Below, in pieces: positions 19,617-28,276 of a stretch of DNA of 35,516 nt. Position numbers and translations under genes: made by a program. The stretch's first letter is position 1. Each line of letters starts with the position of its first letter. The stretch is from assembly GCF_003946885.1 (NCBI RefSeq), contig NZ_RWKQ01000001.1:22542-58057 (forward strand), given 5' to 3'. Origin of the DNA: Specibacter cremeus (GTDB lineage: Bacteria > Actinomycetota > Actinomycetes > Actinomycetales > Micrococcaceae). The notes under the pieces are model-generated. The model ran no database searches. It saw only the letters and a program-made list of their open reading frames with translations, and had not been told where the DNA came from.

Positions 19617-19701
19617 GGTCTCGACGAGCTCGACCACCGAACGGTGATTGAGCTTGTCGAAATCAGTCGGGACCACTGGTGATCGAGCCTGTCGAGATCG
19701 A
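19617..19701. repeat. Cluster of REP-like palindromic repeats
   Basis: Three copies of a short motif with core TCGACAAGCTCGACCACCG: a forward copy at 19617-19640, and inverted variants at 19643-19666 (GATTGAGCTTGTCGAAATC) and 19675-19701 (GATCGAGCCTGTCGAGATC). The copies can pair into a cruciform or mRNA hairpin between the isomerase and oxidoreductase genes. A fourth copy is at 26211-26235. This looks like an extragenic palindromic repeat family of the genome. Confidence 0.7.
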
Positions 19702-19705
19702 AGGG

Positions 19706-20566
19706 TCAGAAAAGGTCCCTGAAACCCATGCCGACCAGGTTGTCGTGGGAGGTCTGCAAGGCATCCCACACGGAACGCCCGTACAGTTCATCCTGCTCCA
19801 CCAGCAGGTACTGCGCTCCGGCGGCCTGGCTGTGTTCGATGATCGACGGGAAGTCGAGGTTGCCCTCGCCCACCTCGGCGAACTGGACCACGTTCTTGAA
19901 CTCCGCCATGAAGCCGGCAATATCGCCGGTCTCCAGCAGCCCGAACGCCGACTCGGGCAGTATGCCGATCCGGTAGTCCTTGAGGTGCACCATGGCCGTG
20001 CGTCCGGCGTACTTGTCGAGGGTGCGGACGGGGTCCAGGCCTCCGCGCTGGACCCAGTGGACGTCGATCTCCAGGCCCATGGCCGGGGAGTTCTCGTTGA
20101 TGATGTCTAGCATGTATTTGCCGTCGAACTTGGCAAACTCGATGTGGTGGTTGTGGTAGTAGAGGCTGATACCGTGCTCCTGCAGGCGCTCGGCATAGCC
20201 GTTGGTCTCCTTGGCGAAGTCGACGACGGCGTCGATCGACTTCATGGCCGGGAAGGGCAGCATGCCGATGCGCAGCAGTTTGGTGTCCAGCCGCTTGGCG
20301 TCGTCCACGATCTTGTCGAAGTCGTCCTTCAGCGATTCGCCGGGACGGCCCACCGGCTTCTCCATCATCACGGACAGCGAGGCGATGTCCATGCCGAGTT
20401 CGGTTTGGGATTTCTCCAGTTCCGCCACGTTTTCGGGGGTCATCGGGATCTGGGAGATCTCGACGGCGTTGTAGCCGATCGCGCTGACCTTGCGGAGCGT
20501 CTCAAAGGCGCCTACTTCAGCGAAGCTGTCCCTGAGCATCATCGCCTGCACACCAATTTTGGCCAT
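19706..20566 (-). CDS. Sugar phosphate isomerase/epimerase-like TIM-barrel protein A
   Basis: Xylose isomerase-like TIM barrel (AP_endonuc_2 fold), 286 aa. Likely divalent-metal site residues appear in SLYYHNHHIEF, GLEIDVHWVQRGG and HLKDYRIG, with a late acidic residue in YLLVEQDELYG. I chose the ATG at 20566, four bases after AAGGAA; the frame upstream to 20989 runs inside the ATPase gene and is shadow. It lies 76 bp after the ABC transporter operon and before oxidoreductase A, so it is probably part of that transcript. Members include IolE/IolI-type dehydratases and isomerases and the lyases that act on 3-keto-glycosides; which one this is cannot be told from sequence. Confidence 0.88.
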   Translation of the reverse strand: MAKIGVQAMMLRDSFAEVGAFETLRKVSAIGYNAVEISQIPMTPENVAELEKSQTELGMDIASLSVMMEKPVGRPGESLKDDFDKIVDDAKRLDTKLLRIGMLPFPAMKSIDAVVDFAKETNGYAERLQEHGISLYYHNHHIEFAKFDGKYMLDIINENSPAMGLEIDVHWVQRGGLDPVRTLDKYAGRTAMVHLKDYRIGILPESAFGLLETGDIAGFMAEFKNVVQFAEVGEGNLDFPSIIEHSQAAGAQYLLVEQDELYGRSVWDALQTSHDNLVGMGFRDLF

Positions 20567-20642
20567 GTCATTCCTTTCTTCGGCCGGGGCCCTGTGGGGC
20601 TCGTCCCGGCGGTCGTTCCAGACTGTAAATCTTGTGCGCGGG

Positions 20643-21533
20643 CTACGCAGAGATCGGGCTGGCTTCTTCCAGGCGTTGTGCATCCAGGAGCCGGTGCCGG
20701 TCATTGCGCCGCTTGGCCTGGCGGTCCGGGTCAGGCACGGGCGACGCCAGCAGCAGCCGCTGGGTATAGGGGTGTTCCGGGCTCCGCGTAACCACGTGTG
20801 CAGGCCCTTGTTCGACGATTTCACCGTGGTACATGACGGCGACGCGGTGGCTGATGTGCCGGACCACGTCGAGGTCATGGGAAACGAACAGGTAGGACAC
20901 GCCGGTGTCGCGCTGGATCTGCAGGAACAGGTCCAGCACCACGGCCTGGGTCGACAGGTCAAGAGCGCTGACGGGTTCGTCGCATACAATCAGCTTCGGC
21001 GACAATGCCAGGGCCCGGGCAATGGCGACACGCTGGCGCTGGCCGCCGCTGAACTCCCGCGGCAGGCGGTTGATGGCATCGGAGGGCAGGCCCACCTGGT
21101 CCAGCAGTTCGCGCACCCGTGCCCTGGCCTGTGCCGGGGACTGGCCCTGGACACCCAGCGGCTCGGCCAAGATGGAGCCAATTTCCATGGATGGGTTCAG
21201 CGAGGTGTAGGGATCCTGGAACACGACCTGAAGGTCCCTGCCCAGGCGCCGGCGTTCGGCGCGCGTGGCATGGCTGATGTCGTTGCCTTCAAAGGTGATG
21301 GTGCCGCGGGTGACAGGGGCCAGGCCCAGCACCGCCCGCCCCAGCGTGGTCTTGCCGGAGCCCGACTCGCCGACCAGGCCGAGGGTTTCCCCCGGCTTGA
21401 CGGAGATGTTGATGTCGGTCAGTGCCCGGAACGGCTTGCGCCGGAATCCCTTGAGCGGGTACTCAACGTCCAGGCCGGAAACGGTGAGCAGCTCGGCTCC
21501 GGAAGCGGCGCCATGATGTTTGGTGGTACTCAT
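20643..21533 (-). CDS. Dipeptide/oligopeptide-type ABC transporter ATPase (DppF-like)
   Basis: Second ATPase of an Opp/Dpp-family importer, 296 aa. Walker A GLVGESGSGKTTLGRA, Q-loop VVFQDPYTSLNP, signature FSGGQRQRVAIARAL, Walker B LIVCDEPVSALD, switch VSHDLDVV, and the family C-terminal stretch SPEHPYTQRLLLASPVPDP. Its start overlaps the stop of the permease-ATPase fusion by 4 bp. The subfamily transports peptides but also nickel, opines and oligosaccharides; sugar genes downstream suggest an oligosaccharide or glycoside here. Confidence 0.9.
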   Translation of the reverse strand: MSTTKHHGAASGAELLTVSGLDVEYPLKGFRRKPFRALTDINISVKPGETLGLVGESGSGKTTLGRAVLGLAPVTRGTITFEGNDISHATRAERRRLGRDLQVVFQDPYTSLNPSMEIGSILAEPLGVQGQSPAQARARVRELLDQVGLPSDAINRLPREFSGGQRQRVAIARALALSPKLIVCDEPVSALDLSTQAVVLDLFLQIQRDTGVSYLFVSHDLDVVRHISHRVAVMYHGEIVEQGPAHVVTRSPEHPYTQRLLLASPVPDPDRQAKRRNDRHRLLDAQRLEEASPISA

Positions 21534-23395
21534 CGGGCCATCTCCTTCTCGTCACGCTCGTCATTGCGTGCAGCGGCTTGCGCGGCTGGCATGCCAGCGG
21601 AAACCAGCATGGTCATGGGCTCCTTGTCTTCGAGCATCGAGGACAGGAGCTTTTGTGTATAGGGGTCCTTCGGGTTGCGAAGGATGTCGCGGACGTCGCC
21701 GTCTTCAACGAGCCGGCCGTTCTGCATCACCGCGACGCGGTCGCACAGGTCGGCGACGACGCCGAAGTTGTGGGTCACCAGGATCACGCCAACACCCAGG
21801 CGCTTTTGCAGGTCCCGGACCAGGTCCAGGACGTCCGCCTGTACGGTGACGTCAAGCGCCGTGGTCGGCTCATCGGCAATGATCAGGTCCGGTTCGCAGC
21901 TGATGGCCCCGGCAATGAGAACGCGCTGTGCCATGCCGCCGGATACTTCGTGTGGGTAGGCCTCAAATGTTTTCTCCGGGAAGCGGATGCCTACGTCGTC
22001 CAGCAGCTTCAGGGCGCGCTTGGTGGCCTCGGACTTGGAAATCTTCAGCACCCGCATCATGGGGGTGACGAGCTGGTAGCCGATGGTGAAGGCGGGGTCC
22101 AGGTTGCTCATGGGCTCCTGGGGGATGTAGGAGATCCGCTTGCCGCGGTATTCGCTCAGCCGCGTCTGGCTGACGCGGTCATCGGTGGGGGCCACCGTAT
22201 ACTTACCGTCGAATTGGATGCTGCCGCCCACAATGCGGGCTGCGTCCGGCAACAGTCCCAGGATGGAGAAGGCGGTCTGGGACTTGCCGGAGCCGGATTC
22301 GCCCACGATGCCCAGGACCTCCCCGCGATCAACATGGAAGGAGACGTCGTCCACAACCTTCTTGATGGAACCGTCGGCCTGGGGGTAGCCGACGCCGAGG
22401 TGGGAGACCTTGACCAGATGGTGTTCGGTGCCGGCCTCCACAACGGCTGAAAAGGTGCGGTCGGGGCGGCGCCGGACCGTGGCCAGGGAAGCCTGTGCAG
22501 TGTTGCCTCCGCGCTTGGGGGCCTTGATCTTCTCGGCGTCCTCGAGGGCATCGCGGATGGCGTTGGCCAGCAGCACCAGCGCGCCGATGGTCAGGCCGAT
22601 CGCCAGGGCCGGCCATACGAGCAGGAGCGGGCTGAGGTAGATGTTCTTGAAGCCCTCGTTGAGCATGACGCCCCACGTGGCCACCGACGGGTCGCCCAAC
22701 CCCAGGAACTCCAAGCCGGACTGGATGGCGATGGCCACCCCGCAGATCACGGCTGTCTGGATGATGATAGGGGCGCGCACCACGGAAAAGATGTGCCGGG
22801 ACATGATGGCGGTGTCGCTAAGGCCGGCCACGCGGGCGGCATCGACGTACAGCTCGTTGCGAACGGACTGGACGGCCGTGCGGGTCAGCCGGAAGTAGCC
22901 GGGCGCCATCAGGATGCCGAAGGCAACCATCGAGAGCCATACGGACGGCCCCAGGGCGGCCCGGACGGTCAGCAGCACGATGATGCCGGGCAGGCTCATC
23001 AGGACGTTGACCAGCCAGTTGGATACGCCGTCGAACTTGCCGCCGTAGTACCCGGCGACGAGGCCGGAGGGCAGGCCGATGGCGATGGCGACGGCGGCAC
23101 ACAGCAGTGCGGAGAGCAAGGTGGTCCGCGCGCCGAACACGAGCCGGCTCCAGACGTCGCGGCCCACGCTGTCGGTGCCGAGCAGGTTCACGGCGTCGCC
23201 GGATGCCAGGGTCTTGCCGATGTTGGCGAAGTTGGGGTCAAAGGAGGTCAGCACATTGGCCAGCACCGCCAGAACCACCATGAACAGCAGGACGACGACG
23301 GCCGACAGGCCCAGGGGGTTCTTCAGGATCTTCTTGATGACGTTGGAACGGACCACCGTCCCGCTCTGGCCGACGAGCTCGACTGGCACACTCAT
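21530..23395 (-). CDS. Dpp-type permease-ATPase fusion (DppC-DppD)
   Basis: A single 621-aa chain with two transporter parts. Residues about 20-290 are a DppC-type permease with six hydrophobic helices, the LLGTDSVGRDVWSRLVFGAR entry motif and an EAA-like loop (ELYVDAARVAGLSD). After a basic linker (about 291-325) comes a DppD-type ATPase: Walker A GESGSGKS (365-372), signature VSGGMAQR (484-491), Walker B LIIADEPTTALD (504-515), switch VTHNFG. Overlaps of 4 bp join it to genes on both sides. Fused DppCD proteins are known in actinobacteria, so the fusion is a family variant and not an assembly fault. It works with the DppB permease, the DppF ATPase and the lipoprotein of this operon. Confidence 0.9.
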   Translation of the reverse strand: MSVPVELVGQSGTVVRSNVIKKILKNPLGLSAVVVLLFMVVLAVLANVLTSFDPNFANIGKTLASGDAVNLLGTDSVGRDVWSRLVFGARTTLLSALLCAAVAIAIGLPSGLVAGYYGGKFDGVSNWLVNVLMSLPGIIVLLTVRAALGPSVWLSMVAFGILMAPGYFRLTRTAVQSVRNELYVDAARVAGLSDTAIMSRHIFSVVRAPIIIQTAVICGVAIAIQSGLEFLGLGDPSVATWGVMLNEGFKNIYLSPLLLVWPALAIGLTIGALVLLANAIRDALEDAEKIKAPKRGGNTAQASLATVRRRPDRTFSAVVEAGTEHHLVKVSHLGVGYPQADGSIKKVVDDVSFHVDRGEVLGIVGESGSGKSQTAFSILGLLPDAARIVGGSIQFDGKYTVAPTDDRVSQTRLSEYRGKRISYIPQEPMSNLDPAFTIGYQLVTPMMRVLKISKSEATKRALKLLDDVGIRFPEKTFEAYPHEVSGGMAQRVLIAGAISCEPDLIIADEPTTALDVTVQADVLDLVRDLQKRLGVGVILVTHNFGVVADLCDRVAVMQNGRLVEDGDVRDILRNPKDPYTQKLLSSMLEDKEPMTMLVSAGMPAAQAAARNDERDEKEMAR

Positions 23396-24333
23396 GACAC
23401 ACGCACCTTGGGGTTCAGCCAGCCGTTGATGAGGTCCACCAACAAGTTGACGATGATAACGATGATGACGGTGTACAGCACCACGCCCATGACGAGCGGG
23501 ATGTCGCCCATGCTGGTGGACTGCACTGCCAGCGCACCCATGCCGGGCAACGCGAAGATTTGCTCAATGATCACGACGCCGCCGAGCATGCCCACGAACT
23601 TCAGGCTCAGGACCGTCAGCCCGGCCGGGGCGGCGCTGCGCAGCACGTGCTTGAAGAGGATTTCCCACTCGGGGATGCCGCGGCTGCGCAGTGTGCGCAC
23701 GTAATCCCTTTCAAGCTGCTTGATGACTGCGCTGCGGATCTGCTGGGCGATGCTGGCGATTCCGTTGATGAGCAGGGCGATGACGGGCAGGGTCATGGAA
23801 GCCGCCCAGGCGTCTGCGCCGGAGTCCGGGGAGATGCTGCTGGTGGCCGGGAAAATCTTCAGGGTGATGGCAAATACGGAGACCAGGACGATCGCCAAAA
23901 CGAAGTCTGGAATGGCATCGCCTACGACGGCGGCACCCTGGACGAGCCGGTCTATCCAGCCGCGCTTGACGGCCGCGGCCATCCCCAGGAGGGTCGCCAC
24001 GATGGCAATGCACACTATCGAGACGATGACGAGGGTCAGCGTGATGGGCAGCCGGGTGGTGATGGCGCTGACCACGGGTTCGGAAGTGAACCAGGAGACG
24101 CCAAAGTCGCCGTGCAACGCGTTGCCGGCCCATTCGAAGAACCGGGTCAGCAGCGGCCGATGGAGTCCAAGCGCAATCTCCTTGGCCTGGACCTGCTCCT
24201 GGCTGGCGTACTCACCGAGGATGTTCCGGGCGATGTTGGCGCTGGAGAAGTACAGGAGGCAGTAGGTGAAGAAGGAGATGGCCACAAGCACCGAGATGCC
24301 GGAGGCAATTCGTTTGAGGATGAAGGAAACCAT
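23392..24333 (-). CDS. Dpp-type ABC transporter permease (DppB-like)
   Basis: Inner-membrane permease, 313 aa, with a first helix at the N-terminus (LKRIASGISVLVAISFFTYC), an extracellular loop containing the family stretch LGLHRPLLTRFFEWAGNALHGDFGVSW (in parts), then about five helices and the EAA loop RDYVRTLRSRGIPEWEILFKHV. The end has the typical LVDLINGWLNPKVR. ATG at 24333 follows GGAG by six bases. It lies 74 bp after the binding-protein gene and overlaps the fusion gene by 4 bp. It forms the pore together with the permease half of the fusion. Confidence 0.91.
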   Translation of the reverse strand: MVSFILKRIASGISVLVAISFFTYCLLYFSSANIARNILGEYASQEQVQAKEIALGLHRPLLTRFFEWAGNALHGDFGVSWFTSEPVVSAITTRLPITLTLVIVSIVCIAIVATLLGMAAAVKRGWIDRLVQGAAVVGDAIPDFVLAIVLVSVFAITLKIFPATSSISPDSGADAWAASMTLPVIALLINGIASIAQQIRSAVIKQLERDYVRTLRSRGIPEWEILFKHVLRSAAPAGLTVLSLKFVGMLGGVVIIEQIFALPGMGALAVQSTSMGDIPLVMGVVLYTVIIVIIVNLLVDLINGWLNPKVRVS

Positions 24334-24407
24334 GGGGTGCTCCAGGTGGAGGGATCAAGGGTGGGGAGGTGTGCCGGGGGCGGGGCCCGCCCCCGGCACG
24401 TGCGCCG

Positions 24408-25937
24408 CTACTTTGCGGGAGCGTAGTTGTAGATGGACGGCACGGCCTGCTGAAGCTCGGGCTGGACGTCAATCTTCTTGTTGCTGAAGTACATCTGGTT
24501 CAAACGGAACATGGGCACGAACCAGGCGTTCTTGGTGACGTTTTCGTTGACCTTCTTGGCCAGCTCGGCACTGTTCGCCCCGCCGTTCTGGACGGCCTTG
24601 ATCATCGCCGTCAGCTCCGGGTCCTCGTTCTTGAAGGGGTTGTACAACGCAGTGGTGGAGACCATCTGGTTGATGGCCACCCACGGCTCGCCCTGGTAGA
24701 GGTTGAAGGTTGCTGCGGCGTACTTCCCCGCAGCCATGTCGGAAACATAGTTGGCGTCCGGGATGGACTCGGTCTGCAGGGTGATGCCGACGTCGGACAA
24801 CTGCTGCTTGAACACGGCGTTGATCGGGTCGTAGCTCGCAACAGTCGGGATTTTCAGGGTGAATCCCTTGGGGTACCCGGCTTCGGCCAACAGTGCCTTG
24901 GCCTTGGCGGGGTCGTAGGGGTAGGTGTTGTCCAGCTCGGGGACATAGGCGCCGCTCTCGGGGCCGAAGACCTGGTCGGTAACGGTGCCCTCGTTCAGGT
25001 ACTGCTGCGCAAGGATCGTCTTGCGGTCAAAGGCGTAGTTCATGGCCTGGCGCACCTTGACGTTGGCCAAGGCGGGGTTGATCTTGCCGTCGCGGTCGTA
25101 AAGCAGAATGCCCTGCCAGTCCACCTGGCTCTTGTGGGGCACCATGCCGGCGCCTTCAGCCTGCTTGCCGGACTTGGGGTCCAGCAGTGCGGCGTCGACC
25201 TGCCCGGAGACCAGGGCGTTGGTGCGTGCCGTCAGGTCCACCAGGTACTTGATGGTGACCTTGTCAAACTTCTGCAGGTCCTTGTCCCAGTAGCCGGAGC
25301 GCTTGGTGAAGACGTACTGGGACCCCTTCACGGAGCTCTTGGCGTCGTAGACGTAGGGGCCCGAGCCGTCCGGAACGGTCTTGATGCCGTCCGTACCGAT
25401 CGCCTTGGGGCTCGCCTGAAGGCCCAGCGCCTGGGTCAGGTAGTAGCTGAAGGCCGGGTCGGGAGAATTCAGGGTGATGGCGATGGTGGAGGGGTCCACC
25501 ACGTCGACGCTCTTCATCGAGGCTGCCTGGTAGGCGTCAGTGCCCTTGGCTGCCTTGAAGTGGTCCAGGTTGGCCTTGGCGGCAGCGGCGTCGAACTTGG
25601 CTCCGTCGCTGAAGGTGACGTCCGTGCGCAACTTCAGCGTCAGGACGGTGTTGTCCTTGTTGTAGGACCACTCGGTGGCCAGCATGGGCACGAGCTTGCC
25701 GTCAGGCGCCCGGCGGATCAGGGAGTCATACACCGCCTGGTAGATCGGCATCCGGTGGCCGATGTGTGCATCCGTGGGGTCGAAGGTCTTCAAGTCTTGG
25801 AGGCTGGCCAGGGTGAGCGTCGTGGCGGCCGCGCCGCCACCGCCGCCGCTAGCGCTCGTGCCGCCGCCGCAGGCGGTCAGGGCAATGGCTGCGGCGGCAA
25901 GAACTGCCAGTGCCGAGGATTTTGGACCAAACTTCAT
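24408..25937 (-). CDS. ABC transporter substrate-binding lipoprotein, family 5
   Basis: Extracellular solute-binding protein of the SBP_bac_5 (oligopeptide/dipeptide/nickel) family, 509 aa. Signal peptide with lipobox LTAC (Cys23) and a Gly-rich tether after it. Family stretches: DPTDAHIGHRMPIYQAVYDSLIR, TLKLRTDVTFSDGAKFDAA, VRQAMNYAFDRKTI, LLAEAGYPKGFTL. First gene of the importer operon; AGGAG lies six bases before the ATG. Operator C and a promoter lie about 75-110 bp upstream. Family 5 proteins bind peptides, but several bind sugars or opines; the sugar enzymes in the same operon and the shared operator favour a glycoside or oligosaccharide ligand. That is an inference. Confidence 0.9.
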   Translation of the reverse strand: MKFGPKSSALAVLAAAAIALTACGGGTSASGGGGGAAATTLTLASLQDLKTFDPTDAHIGHRMPIYQAVYDSLIRRAPDGKLVPMLATEWSYNKDNTVLTLKLRTDVTFSDGAKFDAAAAKANLDHFKAAKGTDAYQAASMKSVDVVDPSTIAITLNSPDPAFSYYLTQALGLQASPKAIGTDGIKTVPDGSGPYVYDAKSSVKGSQYVFTKRSGYWDKDLQKFDKVTIKYLVDLTARTNALVSGQVDAALLDPKSGKQAEGAGMVPHKSQVDWQGILLYDRDGKINPALANVKVRQAMNYAFDRKTILAQQYLNEGTVTDQVFGPESGAYVPELDNTYPYDPAKAKALLAEAGYPKGFTLKIPTVASYDPINAVFKQQLSDVGITLQTESIPDANYVSDMAAGKYAAATFNLYQGEPWVAINQMVSTTALYNPFKNEDPELTAMIKAVQNGGANSAELAKKVNENVTKNAWFVPMFRLNQMYFSNKKIDVQPELQQAVPSIYNYAPAK

Positions 25938-26011
25938 CGTTGGCTCCTAATGGTTGAAAAGTAGACGTTTTGCCGATCGTGGTGAACGCCACCCGATGTG
26001 GCATACGTCTC

Positions 26012-26050
26012 ACAGTACTGGCGTTGGCAGCTTTTGGCAACCGATTGTCA
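26012..26050 (-). promoter_or_regulatory. LacI-type operator C and promoter of the ABC importer operon
   Basis: Palindrome TGGCAACCGATTGTCA at 26035-26050. On the minus strand the distal half reads TTGCCA (26040-26035) as -35, and TACTGT (26017-26012) lies exactly 17 bp downstream as -10. The leader to the lipoprotein ATG would be about 65 bases. Same geometry as sites A and D. Confidence 0.8.
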
Positions 26051-26083
26051 TAGAAGTTTGCTGAAGTTCCAGGCCATGGTTTC

Positions 26084-26116
26084 ATTGGGCCGAGATTCCT
26101 TGGAATTTCGGCCAAT
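26084..26116. terminator. Near-perfect hairpin upstream of operator C
   Basis: Left arm 26084-26099 (ATTGGGCCGAGATTCC) and right arm 26102-26116 (GGAATTTCGGCCAAT) pair along about 15 bases with one bulged G and one wobble around a TT loop. No U-tract. Before the IS element inserted, this hairpin lay about 125 bp beyond the stop of oxidoreductase B, so it may be the original terminator of that operon, now separated by the element. A regulator-binding dyad is the alternative. Confidence 0.5.
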
Positions 26117-26122
26117 GCGGAT

Positions 26123-26138
26123 CGGGAACCGATTGCCT
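26123..26138. promoter_or_regulatory. Degenerate LacI-type operator upstream of site C
   Basis: CGGGAACCGATTGCCT keeps the core of the operator (AACCGATTGCC) and matches site A at 13 of 16 positions. Its centre is 88 bp from that of site C. It could be an auxiliary site for DNA looping or a decayed operator. No promoter hexamers are evident around it. Confidence 0.4.
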
Positions 26139-26210
26139 GAGCGACCGAGCGTGGGGCATACGAGGTCCGTGCGGTGCATGCCGGGCGGCGAGTGCGGGAG
26201 GACTCGCGCA

Positions 26211-26235
26211 TGGGTCTCGACAAGCTTGACCACCG
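26211..26235. repeat. REP-like repeat copy next to the IS element
   Basis: TGGGTCTCGACAAGCTTGACCACCG (split here as TGGGTCTCGACAAG and CTTGACCACCG) matches the forward copy at 19617-19640 at most positions. It ends 5 bases before the CTAG target duplication of the insertion sequence. Confidence 0.65.
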
Positions 26236-26244
26236 ACGGACTAG

Positions 26245-26255
26245 GTGGGTGGTGT
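26245..26255 (+). repeat. Left terminal inverted repeat of the IS element
   Basis: GTGGGTGGTGT, preceded by CTAG. Beyond the first 11 bases similarity to the right end is patchy (a shared CG and scattered T residues). Confidence 0.8.
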
Positions 26256-26345
26256 TTTTCGTTTGGTGGCGTGGCGGTCAACGGGCGTGGGCTGTCTCCT
26301 TGGGAAAATTGAGGTGGACAGATTCCCGGAACTCAGGAGTGATCG

Positions 26346-28088
26346 ATGACGTTGGGTCTGGCGCCGACGCAGGGTGACCTGCTGCGTGGCACCGTCGGCT
26401 ATTGTCAGGGCTTGGTGCCGGAGGACTCGATTTATGCGGTGCTGCATCGGGAGTGCTTTAACCTCTTCCCGGACGGGATGTTCGCTGACCTGTTCACCGA
26501 TGTGGGCCGGCGCTCCGTGCCGCCGATGATCGTGGCGGTCGTGATGGTCCTGCAGCGGATCGAGGGCTGTTCGGACCGGGAGGCGGTGGACCGGTTCGCC
26601 TTTGACGCACGGTGGAAGTACGCCGCCGGCGGGCTGGCCTTTGACCATCCGGGGTTCGTGCACACGGTGCTGGTGGACATGCGGGCGCGCCTGGCCGCCT
26701 CGGATGCTCCGGACCGGATCTTTCAGGCGACCCTGGAGGCGGCGAGGGCTGCCGGGCTGGTGGGGCGCAAGCGGGTGCTGGATTCGACCCCGTTGTATGA
26801 TGCGGTCGCCACGATGGACACCGTGACGCTTATCCGCTCGGCAATCCGGGGCCTGCTGCGGGTCGCCGACGCGGGCCTGGAGGCCCGGCTGCGCGCCGTG
26901 CTCACCCGCGATGATGAGTATGTTTCGGCGGGGAAGCCGGTCTGCGCCTGGGACGATGCGGCCGCCCGGACGGAGGTCGTGGATGCGTTGGCGAAGGACG
27001 GGCACGCGGCCCTGGCCCTGCTTGACGGGCAGCAAGTATCGGATGTTGTGGCCCGGGTCGGGGAACTGCTGGCGACCGTTCTGGGCCAGGACCTGGATTG
27101 CGTGGACGGGGTGTTCCGCATTGCCCGGCGGGTCGCGAAGGACCGGGTGATTTCCACCGTCGACCTCGAGGCCCGGCACGGGCACAAGACCGCCGCGCGC
27201 GGCTTCGACGGGTACAAGGGCCATCTGGCGATCGACCCGGACAGTGAGATCATCACCGCGACCGATGCCACGGCCGGGAACACCGGCGACGCGGACCCGG
27301 CCGCCGGACTCCTCGCCGGCGAACTGGGCATCCCTGCCTCCCCGGATCCGGCGGATGAATCCGCAGGCCAGGACACGGAAAAGGACCTTGGCCAGGACAC
27401 TGGCGACGGCCACGACGGACCGGCCATCGAGGCCGGCGACGGCCACGACGAGCCCGCCCCGGATGCCGGCGACGAGGCCGGCCGGGGCGTGGACGGCGGC
27501 GGCGCCCGGGAGCAGGATCGTCTGGCCGTGTATGGGGATGCCGCGTACGGGGCCGGGGCGTTGCTGGTGGCGCTTGAGGCGGCCGGGGCTACCGTGATGG
27601 TGAAGGTTCAGCCGCCGGTGGCCCCGGGCGGGCGTTACGCCAAGGACCGTTTCACCGTCGACACCGCTGCCGGAACGGTGACCTGTCCCGCAGGGGTGAC
27701 CGTGCCCATCCGCCAGGCGAAGGCCGGCGGCGGAACCGCCGCCTTCGGTGCCGCCTGCGCGGCCTGCCCGCTGGCCGGCGCCTGCACGGCCTCCAGGTCC
27801 GGGCGGACGATCAGCATCGGCCCGTACGAGGCCGAACTGGTCAGGGCCCGCCACACACAACAGGATCCGGGGTGGCTGGCCGAGTACCGGGCCACCCGCC
27901 CGAAGGTCGAACGCAAGATCGGCCACCTGATGCGCCGCAAGCACGGCGGGCGCCGGGCAAGGGTCCGGGGCCTGGCCAAGGTAAAGGCCGATTTCTCCCT
28001 GCTGGCCGCCGCCGTCAACATCGCCCGGCTTGGCGTGCTCAAAATCAGCCGGATCGCCCCCTCCGCACCGGCGGTGGTCCCGGCATGA
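26346..28088 (+). CDS. IS1182-family transposase
   Basis: DDE transposase, 580 aa, intact. The N-terminal DUF772-like domain has LVPEDSIYAVLHRECFNLFPDG (in parts), SVPPMIVAVVMVLQRIEGCSDREAVDRFAFDARWKYAAG (in parts). Candidate catalytic acids lie in RVLDSTPLYDAV, LAVYGDAAYGAG and the late RPKVERKIGHL. A cysteine cluster AACAACPLAGACTAS is family-typical. Between the first and second catalytic blocks, at about residues 330-395, is an acidic Asp/Gly-rich stretch with repeated GDGHD units and little predicted structure. AGGAG lies six bases before the ATG. On the plus strand, against the surrounding operons. Confidence 0.92.
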   Translation: MTLGLAPTQGDLLRGTVGYCQGLVPEDSIYAVLHRECFNLFPDGMFADLFTDVGRRSVPPMIVAVVMVLQRIEGCSDREAVDRFAFDARWKYAAGGLAFDHPGFVHTVLVDMRARLAASDAPDRIFQATLEAARAAGLVGRKRVLDSTPLYDAVATMDTVTLIRSAIRGLLRVADAGLEARLRAVLTRDDEYVSAGKPVCAWDDAAARTEVVDALAKDGHAALALLDGQQVSDVVARVGELLATVLGQDLDCVDGVFRIARRVAKDRVISTVDLEARHGHKTAARGFDGYKGHLAIDPDSEIITATDATAGNTGDADPAAGLLAGELGIPASPDPADESAGQDTEKDLGQDTGDGHDGPAIEAGDGHDEPAPDAGDEAGRGVDGGGAREQDRLAVYGDAAYGAGALLVALEAAGATVMVKVQPPVAPGGRYAKDRFTVDTAAGTVTCPAGVTVPIRQAKAGGGTAAFGAACAACPLAGACTASRSGRTISIGPYEAELVRARHTQQDPGWLAEYRATRPKVERKIGHLMRRKHGGRRARVRGLAKVKADFSLLAAAVNIARLGVLKISRIAPSAPAVVPA

Positions 28089-28276
28089 GGGCCGGGAAGG
28101 TGCTTCCCGGACCCAGGCCGCCCCGGGAAGGGCCTCGCCGGCCCCCAGCCGCCCCCTGCAGGCCCGAAAATGGGTGCCGGCGGCAAAATCCGACCAAACC
28201 CCTGCGGCGCCGACCGTCCTCACAGCGCCGAAAAATTGACCCCCACCCGCAACGACGCAACATAAACAGCCGTTCG

